Positions 1 to 6,947 of a stretch of 14,279 nucleotides of DNA are shown here, one piece after another. Within the stretch, counting starts at the first letter, position 1. Every line of letters begins with the position of its first letter. Source of the stretch: Limnohabitans sp. (GTDB taxonomy: Bacteria; Pseudomonadota; Gammaproteobacteria; Burkholderiales; Burkholderiaceae_C); assembly GCA_030729445.1 (NCBI GenBank), contig JANQXJ010000218.1, positions 1 through 14,279 of the forward strand. The letters are read 5' to 3'. The notes beneath the pieces are model-generated. The model had not been told where the DNA came from, made no database searches, and saw nothing but the letters and a program-made list of their open reading frames with translations. The translations under genes and the position numbers were made by a program.

Positions 1-52
1 ATAGCTCGGTCCTCTCGGAGTATTTTGCCTCCTCAATACCCGGGCCGATTCA
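1..52 (-). mobile_element. Terminal end of an IS3-family insertion sequence (partial)
   Basis: Read on the minus strand, this stretch starts TGAATCGGCCCGGGT, which resembles the terminal inverted repeat of IS3/IS1222-like elements (TGAACCGCCCCGGG type, from memory). It continues with an AGGAGG-like run and GAGAGGACCGAGCTAT. If the next base outside the window completes ATG, this would be the leader and start of an orfA. The transposase reading frame to its right (54-254) loses family resemblance exactly here, so this appears to be one IS end inserted in or joined to an older transposase remnant. The body of the element lies outside the window. The call rests on remembered terminal-repeat similarity only. 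Confidence 0.4.
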
Positions 53-53
53 C

Positions 54-254
54 CATATTTAATGCCGCCACCACCAAGTCGCTGGTCATACGTTCCCCAA
101 ACGCCCAGCCCACCACCTTGCGGCTGTACACATCCACCACAACAGCCAGGTACAAGAACCCAACCCATGTCGGCACGTAGGTCATGTCGGCCACCCACAA
201 CTGATTGATGCCCGTGGCCGTGAATTGGCGCTTGACCAAGTCAGCGGCGAGCGA
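54..254 (-). pseudogene. IS3-family transposase (OrfB, DDE/rve domain) internal fragment
   Basis: About 67 codons read as the start of an IS3-family OrfB integrase core. They include NQLWVADMTYVPTW, carrying the first catalytic Asp (codon 186-188), and LAVVVDVYSRKVVGWAF, carrying the second (codon 132-134). The family then continues AALNM, but here the frame runs into unrelated sequence and stops at 33. The N-terminal half, the OrfA part and the catalytic Glu region are all missing, so the fragment cannot make a working transposase. Its upstream edge merges with the 3' end of the cbbR gene: the open frame continues to 527, but that part is a shadow of cbbR. The exact right boundary, somewhere around 240-260, cannot be set without an intact copy. 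Confidence 0.75.
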
Positions 255-1161
255 GCTTTGCTTCACTGGGACGATGGTCAAAGAGCCACTGTTTGAAGGC
301 CTGCGCGGCCGGCGACAAGCGCTTGCCTCGGGGGTAGACCACCTGCCAACGTCGGATGAGGGGAAAGCCCTTGACGTCGAGTTGCACCAGCTCGCCCAGC
401 GCCAATTCCGAGACCACGGTGGTGGCCGACAACACCGCCAAGCCCAAGCCGCCGGCCACGGTCTGTTTGATCGCTTCGTTGCTGCCGACCTCCAAGCGGT
501 TGACGGCGCTGAAGCCTTGCTCGGCAAAAAAGCGCTCCATGGTCAAGCGCGTGCCCGAACCCGGCTCGCGCAGAATGAAGGGTTCTTGGCGCAAGCGTGC
601 GGGGTCGATGCGTCGTTTGCCCACCAAGGGGTGGCTGGGCGGCGCAACCAAGACTAGCGGGTTGTCGGCGAAGGCCTCGCACACCACGTCCACGTGCTGT
701 GGAGGCTGACCCATGATGTAGAGGTCGTCTTGGTTGCTGGCCAAGCGCTGCAAGAGGTTTTCTCGGTTGCCCACCACCATAGCCACGTCAATCCCGGGGT
801 GCGCTGCACAAAAGCCGCCCAACAGTTTGGGCACGGTGTACTTCACCGTGGTCAAGATGGCCAACTTCAAACTACCGCGCTCCATGCCTTGCAGTGCGGC
901 CAAGTCTTCGCCGAGCAAGTCCATGCGCTGTGCGATGTCTTGACAGGCCTGAGCCAAGGTTTTGCCCGCCGCCGTCAAGAAGATTTTTTTGCCCAATTGC
1001 TCGAACAAGGGTTGACCCACGGTGTCGGCGAGTTGCTTGACTTGCAGCGACAGCGTGGGCGGCGACAGGTGCAAGGCCTCGGCGGCGCGGGCAAAGCTGT
1101 TGTGCTCGGCCACGGCTTGAAAAATGCGCAGCTGGTGCAGGGTGGCGTGTCTGAGATTCAT
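241..1161 (-). CDS. cbbR: CbbR-type LysR transcriptional regulator of the RuBisCO operon (copy 1)
   Basis: This 306-residue LysR-family protein is divergent from cbbL with a 122-bp gap, the classic CbbR position. The N-terminal winged helix-turn-helix (about residues 4-62) contains FARAAEALHLSPPTLSLQVKQL. The effector domain follows, with CbbR-type stretches such as VVGNRENLLQRL, DLYIMGQPP, ILREPGSGTR and SNEAIKQTVAGGLGLAVLS. CbbR proteins sense metabolites such as RuBP, phosphoenolpyruvate or NADPH and activate cbb promoters; the effector here is unknown. The MGQPP stretch differs from the MGRPP of the second CbbR in this window. The last residues (EAKLARR) and stop codon overlap the edge of an IS3 transposase remnant. 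The natural C-terminus may therefore have been replaced, though the length is still normal for the family. Leucine codons are rich in TTG, unlike cbbL next door. Confidence 0.93.
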   Translation of the reverse strand: MNLRHATLHQLRIFQAVAEHNSFARAAEALHLSPPTLSLQVKQLADTVGQPLFEQLGKKIFLTAAGKTLAQACQDIAQRMDLLGEDLAALQGMERGSLKLAILTTVKYTVPKLLGGFCAAHPGIDVAMVVGNRENLLQRLASNQDDLYIMGQPPQHVDVVCEAFADNPLVLVAPPSHPLVGKRRIDPARLRQEPFILREPGSGTRLTMERFFAEQGFSAVNRLEVGSNEAIKQTVAGGLGLAVLSATTVVSELALGELVQLDVKGFPLIRRWQVVYPRGKRLSPAAQAFKQWLFDHRPSEAKLARR

Positions 1162-1283
1162 GTTTTATAAAAATAAAAGATAACTGTCTAAATATTTTAC
1201 TTTTACTTAATCATGATTGGGGCAAGAATCCGCTCCACAGAAACATTTCACCTGTTCATTTTTTCAACCGAGGAGCACAACGC
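1162..1283. promoter_or_regulatory. Divergent cbbR-cbbL control region with candidate CbbR sites
   Basis: This AT-rich 122-bp intergenic region lies between divergent cbbR and cbbL. It contains spaced TNA elements of the kind reported for CbbR operators (TNA-N7/8-TNA): TTA at 1197-1199 with TTA at 1207-1209 (N7), and TTA at 1203-1205 with TGA at 1214-1216 (N8). A perfect 10-bp palindrome AATCATGATT sits at 1209-1218. A weak sigma70-like pair, TTTACT (1202-1207) and AAGAAT (1224-1229), could serve cbbL, as expected for an activator-dependent promoter. A Shine-Dalgarno AGGAG at 1271-1275 precedes the cbbL ATG. AT-rich DNA makes chance matches likely, so the exact operator is uncertain. Confidence 0.6.
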
Positions 1284-2705
1284 ATGGCCACCAAAACCTA
1301 CAACGCCGGTGTCAAGGAATACCGAAGCACTTACTGGGAGCCTCACTACACCCCCAAGGACACTGACATCCTCGCGTGTTTCAAGATCACGCCGCAAGCC
1401 GGCGTGGACCGCGAAGAAGTGGCCGCTGCCGTGGCCGCCGAATCGTCCACCGGCACCTGGACCACCGTCTGGACTGATCTGCTGACCGACCTGGACCACT
1501 ACAAGGGCCGCGCATACCGCATCGAAGACGTGCCGGGCGACGACACTTGCTTCTACGCCTTCGTGGCCTACCCGATCGACCTGTTCGAAGAGGGTTCCAT
1601 CGTCAACGTGCTGACCTCGCTGGTGGGCAACGTGTTCGGCTTCAAGGCACTGCGCGCCCTGCGTCTGGAAGACGTGCGTTTCCCGATCGCCTACGTGAAG
1701 ACCTGCGGCGGCCCGCCGGCCGGCATCCAGGTCGAGCGCGACAGGTTCAACAAGTACGGTCGCCCGCTGCTGGGCTGCACCATCAAGCCCAAGCTGGGTC
1801 TGTCGGCCAAGAACTACGGCCGTGCGGTGTACGAATGCCTGCGCGGCGGTCTAGACCTGACCAAGGACGACGAGAACGTCAACAGCCAGCCGTTCATGCG
1901 TTGGCGTGATCGTTTCGAATTCGTGGTGGAAGCCTGCCAGAAGGCCGAGCGCGAGACCGGTGAGCGCAAGGGCCACTACCTGAACGTGACCTCACCGACC
2001 GTCGAAGAGATGTTCAAGCGGGCCGAATTCGCCAAGGAACTGGGCGCTCCGATCATCATGCACGACTTCCTCACCGGCGGCTTCACCGCCAACACCAGCC
2101 TGGCAAACTGGTGTCGCGACAACGGCATGCTGCTGCACATCCACCGCGCCATGCACGCCGTGCTCGACCGCAACCCGCACCACGGCATCCACTTCCGCGT
2201 GCTCAGCAAGTGCTTGCGCCTGTCGGGTGGTGACCACCTGCACTCCGGCACCGTGGTGGGCAAGCTCGAAGGCGACCGCGAAGCCACGCTGGGCTGGATC
2301 GACATCATGCGCGACTCGTTCATCAAGGAAGACCGCAGCCGCGGCATCTTCTTCGACCAGGACTTCGGGTCCATGCCGGGCATGTTCCCGGTCGCCTCGG
2401 GCGGCATCCACGTGTGGCACATGCCCGCGCTGGTCAACATCTTCGGCGACGACTCCTGCCTGCAGTTCGGTGGCGGCACGCTGGGCCACCCCTGGGGCAA
2501 TGCGGCGGGCGCCTGTGCCAACCGCGTGGCTGTGGAAGCCTGCGTCAAGGCCCGCAACGAAGGCGTGGCGGTGGAAAAAGAGGGCAAGACCGTGCTGATG
2601 GATGCCGCCAAACACTCGCCCGAGCTCAAGATCGCCATGGAAACATGGAAAGAGATCAAGTTCGAATTCGACACGGTCGACAAGCTCGACGTCGCCCACA
2701 AGTAA
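1284..2705 (+). CDS. cbbL: RuBisCO large subunit, form IA
   Basis: The 473-residue large chain catalyses carboxylation (and oxygenation) of ribulose 1,5-bisphosphate. All key residues are visible, at spinach numbering minus 7: K168 and K170 in TIKPKLGLS, carbamylated K194 with D196/E197 in LDLTKDDENVN, H287 in HIHRAM, H320 in GGDHLHSG, loop-6 K327 in GKLEGDR, and S372 in VASGG. The sequence and the downstream cbbS-cbbQ-cbbO order indicate proteobacterial form IA of the type linked to CbbQO (IAq) rather than form IC with cbbX. No carboxysome genes are nearby, so a cytosolic enzyme is likely, though CsoS genes could lie elsewhere. The ATG follows AGGAG at 1271-1275. By hand count only about 1 of 37 leucine codons is TTG, in contrast to the cbbR and cbbY-Z genes on either side. 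Confidence 0.98.
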   Translation: MATKTYNAGVKEYRSTYWEPHYTPKDTDILACFKITPQAGVDREEVAAAVAAESSTGTWTTVWTDLLTDLDHYKGRAYRIEDVPGDDTCFYAFVAYPIDLFEEGSIVNVLTSLVGNVFGFKALRALRLEDVRFPIAYVKTCGGPPAGIQVERDRFNKYGRPLLGCTIKPKLGLSAKNYGRAVYECLRGGLDLTKDDENVNSQPFMRWRDRFEFVVEACQKAERETGERKGHYLNVTSPTVEEMFKRAEFAKELGAPIIMHDFLTGGFTANTSLANWCRDNGMLLHIHRAMHAVLDRNPHHGIHFRVLSKCLRLSGGDHLHSGTVVGKLEGDREATLGWIDIMRDSFIKEDRSRGIFFDQDFGSMPGMFPVASGGIHVWHMPALVNIFGDDSCLQFGGGTLGHPWGNAAGACANRVAVEACVKARNEGVAVEKEGKTVLMDAAKHSPELKIAMETWKEIKFEFDTVDKLDVAHK

Positions 2706-2749
2706 ATCCCTGACGATTTCGCGCCATGACTTTGTCGCAAACCCTTGAC

Positions 2750-2816
2750 GTGCCTTTGGCACTTTCTGCGGTCTTGCTTCGCGTCTTGGCACGAACTTGA
2801 CAGGGTGGAAACACCC
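2750..2816 (+). other. Two small hairpins in the cbbL-cbbS spacer
   Basis: The 132-nt cbbL-cbbS gap contains two perfect short stem-loops. GTGCC-TTT-GGCAC lies at 2750-2762. GGGTG-GAAA-CACCC, with a GNRA-type GAAA loop, lies at 2803-2816, about 20 nt before the cbbS start. Neither is followed by a U tract strong enough to call a terminator. They could affect mRNA processing or stability, or tune translation of the small subunit; that role is inference. The Shine-Dalgarno AAGGA at 2826-2830 lies just after the second hairpin and remains unpaired in this model. Confidence 0.4.
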
Positions 2817-2837
2817 CATCACGCAAAGGAACCTGTA

Positions 2838-3191
2838 ATGAGCATGCAAGACTACACCTCACGACTCTCCGACCCCGCCAGCCGCAAGTTCGAGACCTTC
2901 TCCTACCTGCCGGCCATGACCGATGCGGAGATCCGCAAACAGGTCGAGAACCTGGTGAAAAAGGGCTGGAACCCCGCGATCGAACATACCGAGCCCCAGT
3001 ACCTGATGGACTCCTACTGGTACATGTGGAAGTTGCCTATGTTCGGAGAGACCGATGTGGACAAGGTGCTGGCCGAAGCCGCAGCCTGCCGCAAGGCTAA
3101 CCCTGACAACCATGTGCGCCTGATCGGCTACAACAACTTTTCGCAGTCGCAGGGCACGAGCATGGTGATCTATCGCGGGAAGACGGTCTGA
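2838..3191 (+). CDS. cbbS: RuBisCO small subunit, form IA
   Basis: The 117-residue small chain caps the L8 core of hexadecameric form I RuBisCO. Family landmarks are the FETFSYLP start, IRKQVENLVKKGW, the EPQYLMDSYWYMWKLPMFGE segment (the conserved small-subunit YW.MWKLP-type motif), and the C-terminal VRLIGYNN core. The frame is open from 2745, but the ATG at 2838 gives the normal family length and is preceded by AAGGA at 2826-2830, so I use it. It lies 132 nt after cbbL and is presumably co-transcribed. Leucine codons are CTG/CTC-dominated like cbbL (1 TTG of 7). Confidence 0.97.
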   Translation: MSMQDYTSRLSDPASRKFETFSYLPAMTDAEIRKQVENLVKKGWNPAIEHTEPQYLMDSYWYMWKLPMFGETDVDKVLAEAAACRKANPDNHVRLIGYNNFSQSQGTSMVIYRGKTV

Positions 3192-3442
3192 CGGTTGACC
3201 CCATCGCGCCACGCCTGCCCCCATCCCAGCCTTCCCCCTCTGGAGGCGGGTTGAGGTTGGGGCTCTCCCGAACCCTGGCATTCACCGTGCATACCCATGA
3301 GCGTAGTGCGGGGTGGCCGCCGCAGTGAGGTAAAGGGGGAGACGGCCGAAGGCCGTCGGAGGACACGAACGGAGTCGGCCGCGTCGCACCACGCGGTGCA
3401 GCGTCGACGAGCCAATGCGACGAACGAGACAAGGAGACGAAC
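3192..3442 (+). other. Structured cbbS-cbbQ spacer, possible degenerate intergenic repeat
   Basis: This 251-nt noncoding gap is unusually long for the inside of an operon. It contains a perfect hairpin GACGGCC-GAA-GGCCGTC (3341-3357) and a second, GCACC-ACGC-GGTGC (3386-3399). A C-rich/G-rich tract around 3222-3266 also has partial complementarity (CCCCATCCCAGCCTTCCCC against GGTTGGGG). The look is that of dispersed intergenic repeats seen in many Burkholderiales genomes, but copy number cannot be judged here. A plausible role is to shield the cbbLS mRNA 3' end, so that RuBisCO is made in excess over CbbQ/CbbO. No U-tract terminator follows the hairpins. AAGGAG at 3431-3436 is the cbbQ ribosome binding site. 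Confidence 0.45.
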
Positions 3443-4246
3443 ATGAGCGAAACACTCGACGCCTACCGCGTCGCACAGCAACCCTATTACCGCCAGGTGG
3501 CCGACGAGGTCGAGCTGTACGAGGCCGCGTACTCGGTGCGCATGCCCATGATGCTCAAGGGCCCCACGGGCTGCGGCAAGACGCGCTTCGTCGAGTACAT
3601 GGCGTGGAAGCTGCACAAGCCCCTCATCACCGTGGCCTGCAACGAAGACATGACGGCGAGCGACCTGGTCGGCCGCTTTCTGCTCGACGCACAAGGCACC
3701 CGCTGGCAAGACGGACCGCTGGCCATGGCCGCTCGCCTGGGCGCCATCTGCTACCTCGACGAAGTGGTCGAGGCCCGGCAGGACACCACCGTGGTGATCC
3801 ACCCGCTGACCGACAACCGCCGCGTGTTGCCGCTGGAGAAAAAGGGCGAGCTGGTCAAGGCCCACCCGGACTTCCAGATCGTCATCTCCTACAACCCGGG
3901 CTACCAGAGCCTGATGAAGGACCTGAAGCAGTCCACCAAACAGCGCTTCGGTGCATTGGACTTCAACTACCCCGAACACGCCATCGAAGCCGAGATCGTC
4001 GCCCACGAAACCGCCGTGAGCCTGGACGTGGCGGGCAAACTGGTCGGCATTGCCGAGCGCGCGCGCAACCTCAAGGGCCACGGCCTGGACGAAGGCATCT
4101 CCACCCGCATGCTGATCTACGCGGGCAGCCTGATCGCAAAAGGCGTGGCTGCGCAGGCCGCCTGCCGCGTGGCCCTGGTACGCCCGATCACCGACGACCC
4201 GGACATGCGCGATGCTTTGGACGCCGCGGTGGCAACTTTTTTCTGA
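3443..4246 (+). CDS. cbbQ: CbbQ, MoxR-family AAA+ ATPase of the RuBisCO activase complex
   Basis: This 267-residue AAA+ protein partners CbbO to remodel inhibited RuBisCO, using ATP to free bound sugar-phosphate inhibitors (known for the family). Visible elements are Walker A GPTGCGKT (residues 40-47), Walker B AICYLDEVVE with D106/E107, a sensor-1 region ISYNPGY (N151), and a KQRF arginine-finger stretch (R168). Full length with the CbbQ/NirQ/NorQ pattern; its place between cbbS and cbbO identifies it as CbbQ rather than NorQ. The ATG at 3443 has AAGGAG 6 nt upstream. It ends 7 nt before cbbO, so translation of the pair is probably coupled. Leucine codons are mainly CTG/CTC. Confidence 0.96.
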   Translation: MSETLDAYRVAQQPYYRQVADEVELYEAAYSVRMPMMLKGPTGCGKTRFVEYMAWKLHKPLITVACNEDMTASDLVGRFLLDAQGTRWQDGPLAMAARLGAICYLDEVVEARQDTTVVIHPLTDNRRVLPLEKKGELVKAHPDFQIVISYNPGYQSLMKDLKQSTKQRFGALDFNYPEHAIEAEIVAHETAVSLDVAGKLVGIAERARNLKGHGLDEGISTRMLIYAGSLIAKGVAAQAACRVALVRPITDDPDMRDALDAAVATFF

Positions 4247-4253
4247 TCTTGCC

Positions 4254-6611
4254 ATGAGCGTTCACCTGCACGACCACGCCGAGTGGACCGACCAGCTGGA
4301 GCAGCCCTCGCGCGAGCTGCTGGAACGTTGCTGGACGGATGCGACCAAGGCTTTCTCGGCACGCGGGCTGGACAACTATGTCAAGGGCGCCGCCGCGCTG
4401 CGCGGCCTGGGCCGCGGCCACGAGCTGGTCAACGCCTGGATCGACGGCGCACCGCAGGTGGCGCAGGAGATCGGAGAGGACGTGGTCGGTGAACTCGCCA
4501 CCACCGCGCTCATGCTCGCGTCCAAGACCTCGGGCGCGGTGATCGAACTGGTGCTGGCCACCGCGCCCACCGCCGCGCGCCGCCTGGCCGACGGTGCGCT
4601 CTTTCTGCAGTACCTGCAGTTCCTCAACACCTTGGTGGCGCAGGCGCCGCGTGGCCTGCGACCCATGCTGGGTCAGCTCGATGCGCTGTTCGGGCAGCTC
4701 ACGCTGGGCGGGCTGCGCCGCTGGGCCACCTGGGGCGCGCAGGCGCACCGCATCAACTACGAAGAACAGATCGCCTATTTCGGCCTGCAGTCCAAAGAGT
4801 CGCTGGCCATGCTGCAGAAGGAGCGCAAGGGTACGCTGCTGGTGGACGTGCAACGGCGCATCAACATGTACCTGCGCGCGCTCTGGGGCCGTGACTTCTT
4901 CATGCGCCCCACCGCAGGCGATTACGAGAGCCGCGAGGGCTACCGGCCCTACATCGAGGACTATTTCATCCACCTGCCCGATGCCTATGACGCGGTCGAG
5001 GGAAACGCCGGCATAGTGGACGCGACTACGCTGTACCGCGCCGCGGCGGCGCACGCGGCGGCGCATGTGGTGTTCACCCGCCAGCCGATCACGGCCGAGT
5101 CGCTGAGCCCCTGGCAGATGGCGCTGATCGACTTGATGGAAGACGCGCGGGTCGAAACCCTCACGCTGGCCCGTTTTGCGGGCCTGCGACCGCTCTGGGC
5201 GCAGTTGCACACCGTGCAGGTCACGCAACAAGCGACGGCCGGTGACTGGCTCAACCGCCTGGCGCGCGCGCTGTTGGACCCGTCGTACGAGGACACCCAC
5301 CCCTGGATCGCCCAGGGCCGCGCGCTGCTGGCCGAGGCGATGCCGCGCATGCAGGCCGATCCGCACGACAACACCGTGTCGTGGGAACTGGGCGTGCAGC
5401 TGGCGCACAGCTACCGCGAGCTCACTCAAGGGCCTGCCTTCCAGCCACGCACGGACCTGCAGACGGCCGCCTACCGCGACGACAACCGCTACTTCTGGGC
5501 CTTCGACGGTTTCGATTTCGAGCGCAGCATCGCCGCCGGCTACGAGCCGCCGCAGCAGGTGCGCAAGCAGGTCAACCTGATGGAGTTCGTCAACGAGCTG
5601 GAGGTGGAGGGCGCGGGCGACGACGCACAGGAAATCTGGGTGCTGGGCACAGAACTGTTTCCCTACGAAGACTTGGGTGTGTCCTTCAACCAAAGCGAAG
5701 GACGCGAGCCGTTGCTGCCGGCGGTGCACTACGGCGAGTGGGACCACATGATCCAGCTCGAACGCCCGGCCTGGGCCACGGTGCAGGAGCGCCGCCCCAA
5801 GGCTGGTGACGTGGCGGTGATCGACGGCATCTTGGTCGAACACCGGCGCCTGATCGGCCGCATGAAATACATCCTAGATGCGATGCAGCCGCAGGGCGTG
5901 CAGCGCATCCGCAAGCTGGAAGATGGCGACGACATCGACCTCAACGCCGCGCTAACCTCGGTGATCGAAATGCGCATGGGCCGCCAGCCCGACCCGCGCA
6001 TCATGATGCGCAGCAGGCGCAAGGTGCGCGACATCTCCGTGCTGGTGCTGCTCGACCTGTCTCAATCAACAAACGACAAGGTGGCCGGGCAAGACCAGAC
6101 GGTGCTGGAACTCACGCGCTCGGCCTGCGCGCTGCTGGCCGACGCGATCCAAAAAGTGGGCGACCCGTTCGCTATCCACGGTTTCTGCTCCGACGGCCGG
6201 CACGACGTGAACTACTGGCGCTTCAAGGACTTTGACCAGCCCTACGACGACACCGCCAAGGCGCGCTTGGCCGGTATGGAGGGGCAGCTGTCTACCCGCA
6301 TGGGCGCGGCCATCCGCCACGCCGCCGCCGCGCTCAAGGCGCAACGCAGCAGCAAGAAGCTGCTGCTCGTCATCACCGACGGCGAACCGGCCGATGTGGA
6401 CGTGCGCGACCCACAGTACCTGCGCCACGACACCAAGAAGGCGGTGGAAGAAGCCGGCCGCAATGGCGTGATGACCTACTGCATGAGCCTGGACCCGCGC
6501 GCCGACCAGTACGTGCGCCGCATCTTTGGCGAGCGCAACTACCTGGTGGTGGACAAGGTGGAAAGGCTGCCAGAAAAGCTGCCGGTGCTCTATGCTGGCC
6601 TCACCCGATAA
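4254..6611 (+). CDS. cbbO: CbbO, vWA-domain adaptor of the CbbQO RuBisCO activase
   Basis: This roughly 785-residue protein matches the usual CbbO size. The C-terminal von Willebrand factor A domain carries a complete MIDAS metal site: DLSQS at residues 601-605, T681 in LSTRMGA, and D709 in VITDGEP. In characterised systems CbbO bridges the CbbQ hexamer to RuBisCO, with the MIDAS contacting RuBisCO. The long N-terminal part is mainly helical CbbO-specific sequence, without membrane segments or a signal peptide that I can see. The frame is open upstream to 4212 inside cbbQ. I chose ATG 4254 because MSVHLHDHAEW follows directly after the cbbQ stop. There is no clear Shine-Dalgarno, so translation likely depends on coupling to cbbQ. 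The region is strongly GC-rich and TTG leucine codons are few. Confidence 0.95.
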   Translation: MSVHLHDHAEWTDQLEQPSRELLERCWTDATKAFSARGLDNYVKGAAALRGLGRGHELVNAWIDGAPQVAQEIGEDVVGELATTALMLASKTSGAVIELVLATAPTAARRLADGALFLQYLQFLNTLVAQAPRGLRPMLGQLDALFGQLTLGGLRRWATWGAQAHRINYEEQIAYFGLQSKESLAMLQKERKGTLLVDVQRRINMYLRALWGRDFFMRPTAGDYESREGYRPYIEDYFIHLPDAYDAVEGNAGIVDATTLYRAAAAHAAAHVVFTRQPITAESLSPWQMALIDLMEDARVETLTLARFAGLRPLWAQLHTVQVTQQATAGDWLNRLARALLDPSYEDTHPWIAQGRALLAEAMPRMQADPHDNTVSWELGVQLAHSYRELTQGPAFQPRTDLQTAAYRDDNRYFWAFDGFDFERSIAAGYEPPQQVRKQVNLMEFVNELEVEGAGDDAQEIWVLGTELFPYEDLGVSFNQSEGREPLLPAVHYGEWDHMIQLERPAWATVQERRPKAGDVAVIDGILVEHRRLIGRMKYILDAMQPQGVQRIRKLEDGDDIDLNAALTSVIEMRMGRQPDPRIMMRSRRKVRDISVLVLLDLSQSTNDKVAGQDQTVLELTRSACALLADAIQKVGDPFAIHGFCSDGRHDVNYWRFKDFDQPYDDTAKARLAGMEGQLSTRMGAAIRHAAAALKAQRSSKKLLLVITDGEPADVDVRDPQYLRHDTKKAVEEAGRNGVMTYCMSLDPRADQYVRRIFGERNYLVVDKVERLPEKLPVLYAGLTR

Positions 6612-6624
6612 ATAGGAACACGCC

Positions 6625-6942
6625 ATGAGCACTATCCAGAGCCGCACCAAAACCTACGCCGGTATCGACCACGAAGAACACAACGGTATGACCATGACCG
6701 GGCGCATCATCCGCGACGCCTGGGTGTTCGGCCTGCTGCCAGAGGGCGAAGGCTTTGCCGGCAAACACGCGGGCGATTTGCAAAACCTGTTTGAAGCGGT
6801 GCACGCCGCGTGGGATCCGTATGGCCAGCTGCCCAGCCGCTTACCCCCCGAGCTGGCCACGCGCCACACGCGCATCCACGACGAGGCCATGCAACGGGCC
6901 AAAGCCATGGGCTGGGATGCCGAGTTGGGCGACGACGACTGA
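6625..6942 (+). CDS. Small conserved-looking protein closing the RuBisCO operon (function unknown)
   Basis: This 105-residue soluble protein starts 13 nt after the cbbO stop with AGGA at 6614-6617, so it is very likely the last gene of cbbLSQO. I do not recognise a domain. The sequence has an aromatic/acidic N-terminal half (GIDHEEHNGM, DAWVFGLLPEGEGF), a middle DLQNLFEAVHAAWDPYG, a predicted helix HTRIHDEAMQRAKAMGW and an acidic GDDD tail. It has no signal peptide, membrane segment or cysteine. Its position matches a small gene called cbbN after cbbO in the Nitrosomonas europaea cbbLSQON operon (from memory). I cannot confirm homology, so no symbol is given. A role with CbbQ/CbbO or RuBisCO is suggested only by context. 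It converges with the second cbbR, with 5 nt between stop codons. Confidence 0.8.
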   Translation: MSTIQSRTKTYAGIDHEEHNGMTMTGRIIRDAWVFGLLPEGEGFAGKHAGDLQNLFEAVHAAWDPYGQLPSRLPPELATRHTRIHDEAMQRAKAMGWDAELGDDD

Positions 6943-6947
6943 GCGCA

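Noticed and set aside
2745..2837. Upstream start for cbbS
   Set aside because: It would make the small subunit about 31 residues too long; ATG 2838 has a ribosome site and normal length.
1992..2849. Long minus-strand frames opposite cbbL (and similar ones opposite cbbQ, cbbF and cbbT)
   Set aside because: These are mirror frames of strongly codon-biased genes without motifs or initiation signals.
3341..3357. Rho-independent terminator after cbbS
   Set aside because: The stem is perfect but is followed by GGAGGACAC rather than a T-run, and cbbQO must be transcribed through it.
4212..4253. Upstream extension of cbbO into cbbQ
   Set aside because: It would add 14 residues translated from the cbbQ 3' end; ATG 4254, just after the cbbQ stop, gives the expected CbbO start.
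4188..5843. 551-codon open frame on the minus strand opposite cbbO
   Set aside because: It is the shadow of a GC-rich gene, with low-complexity Arg/His/Val/Gln composition, no recognisable motif and no ribosome site; cbbO on the plus strand has a full MIDAS domain.
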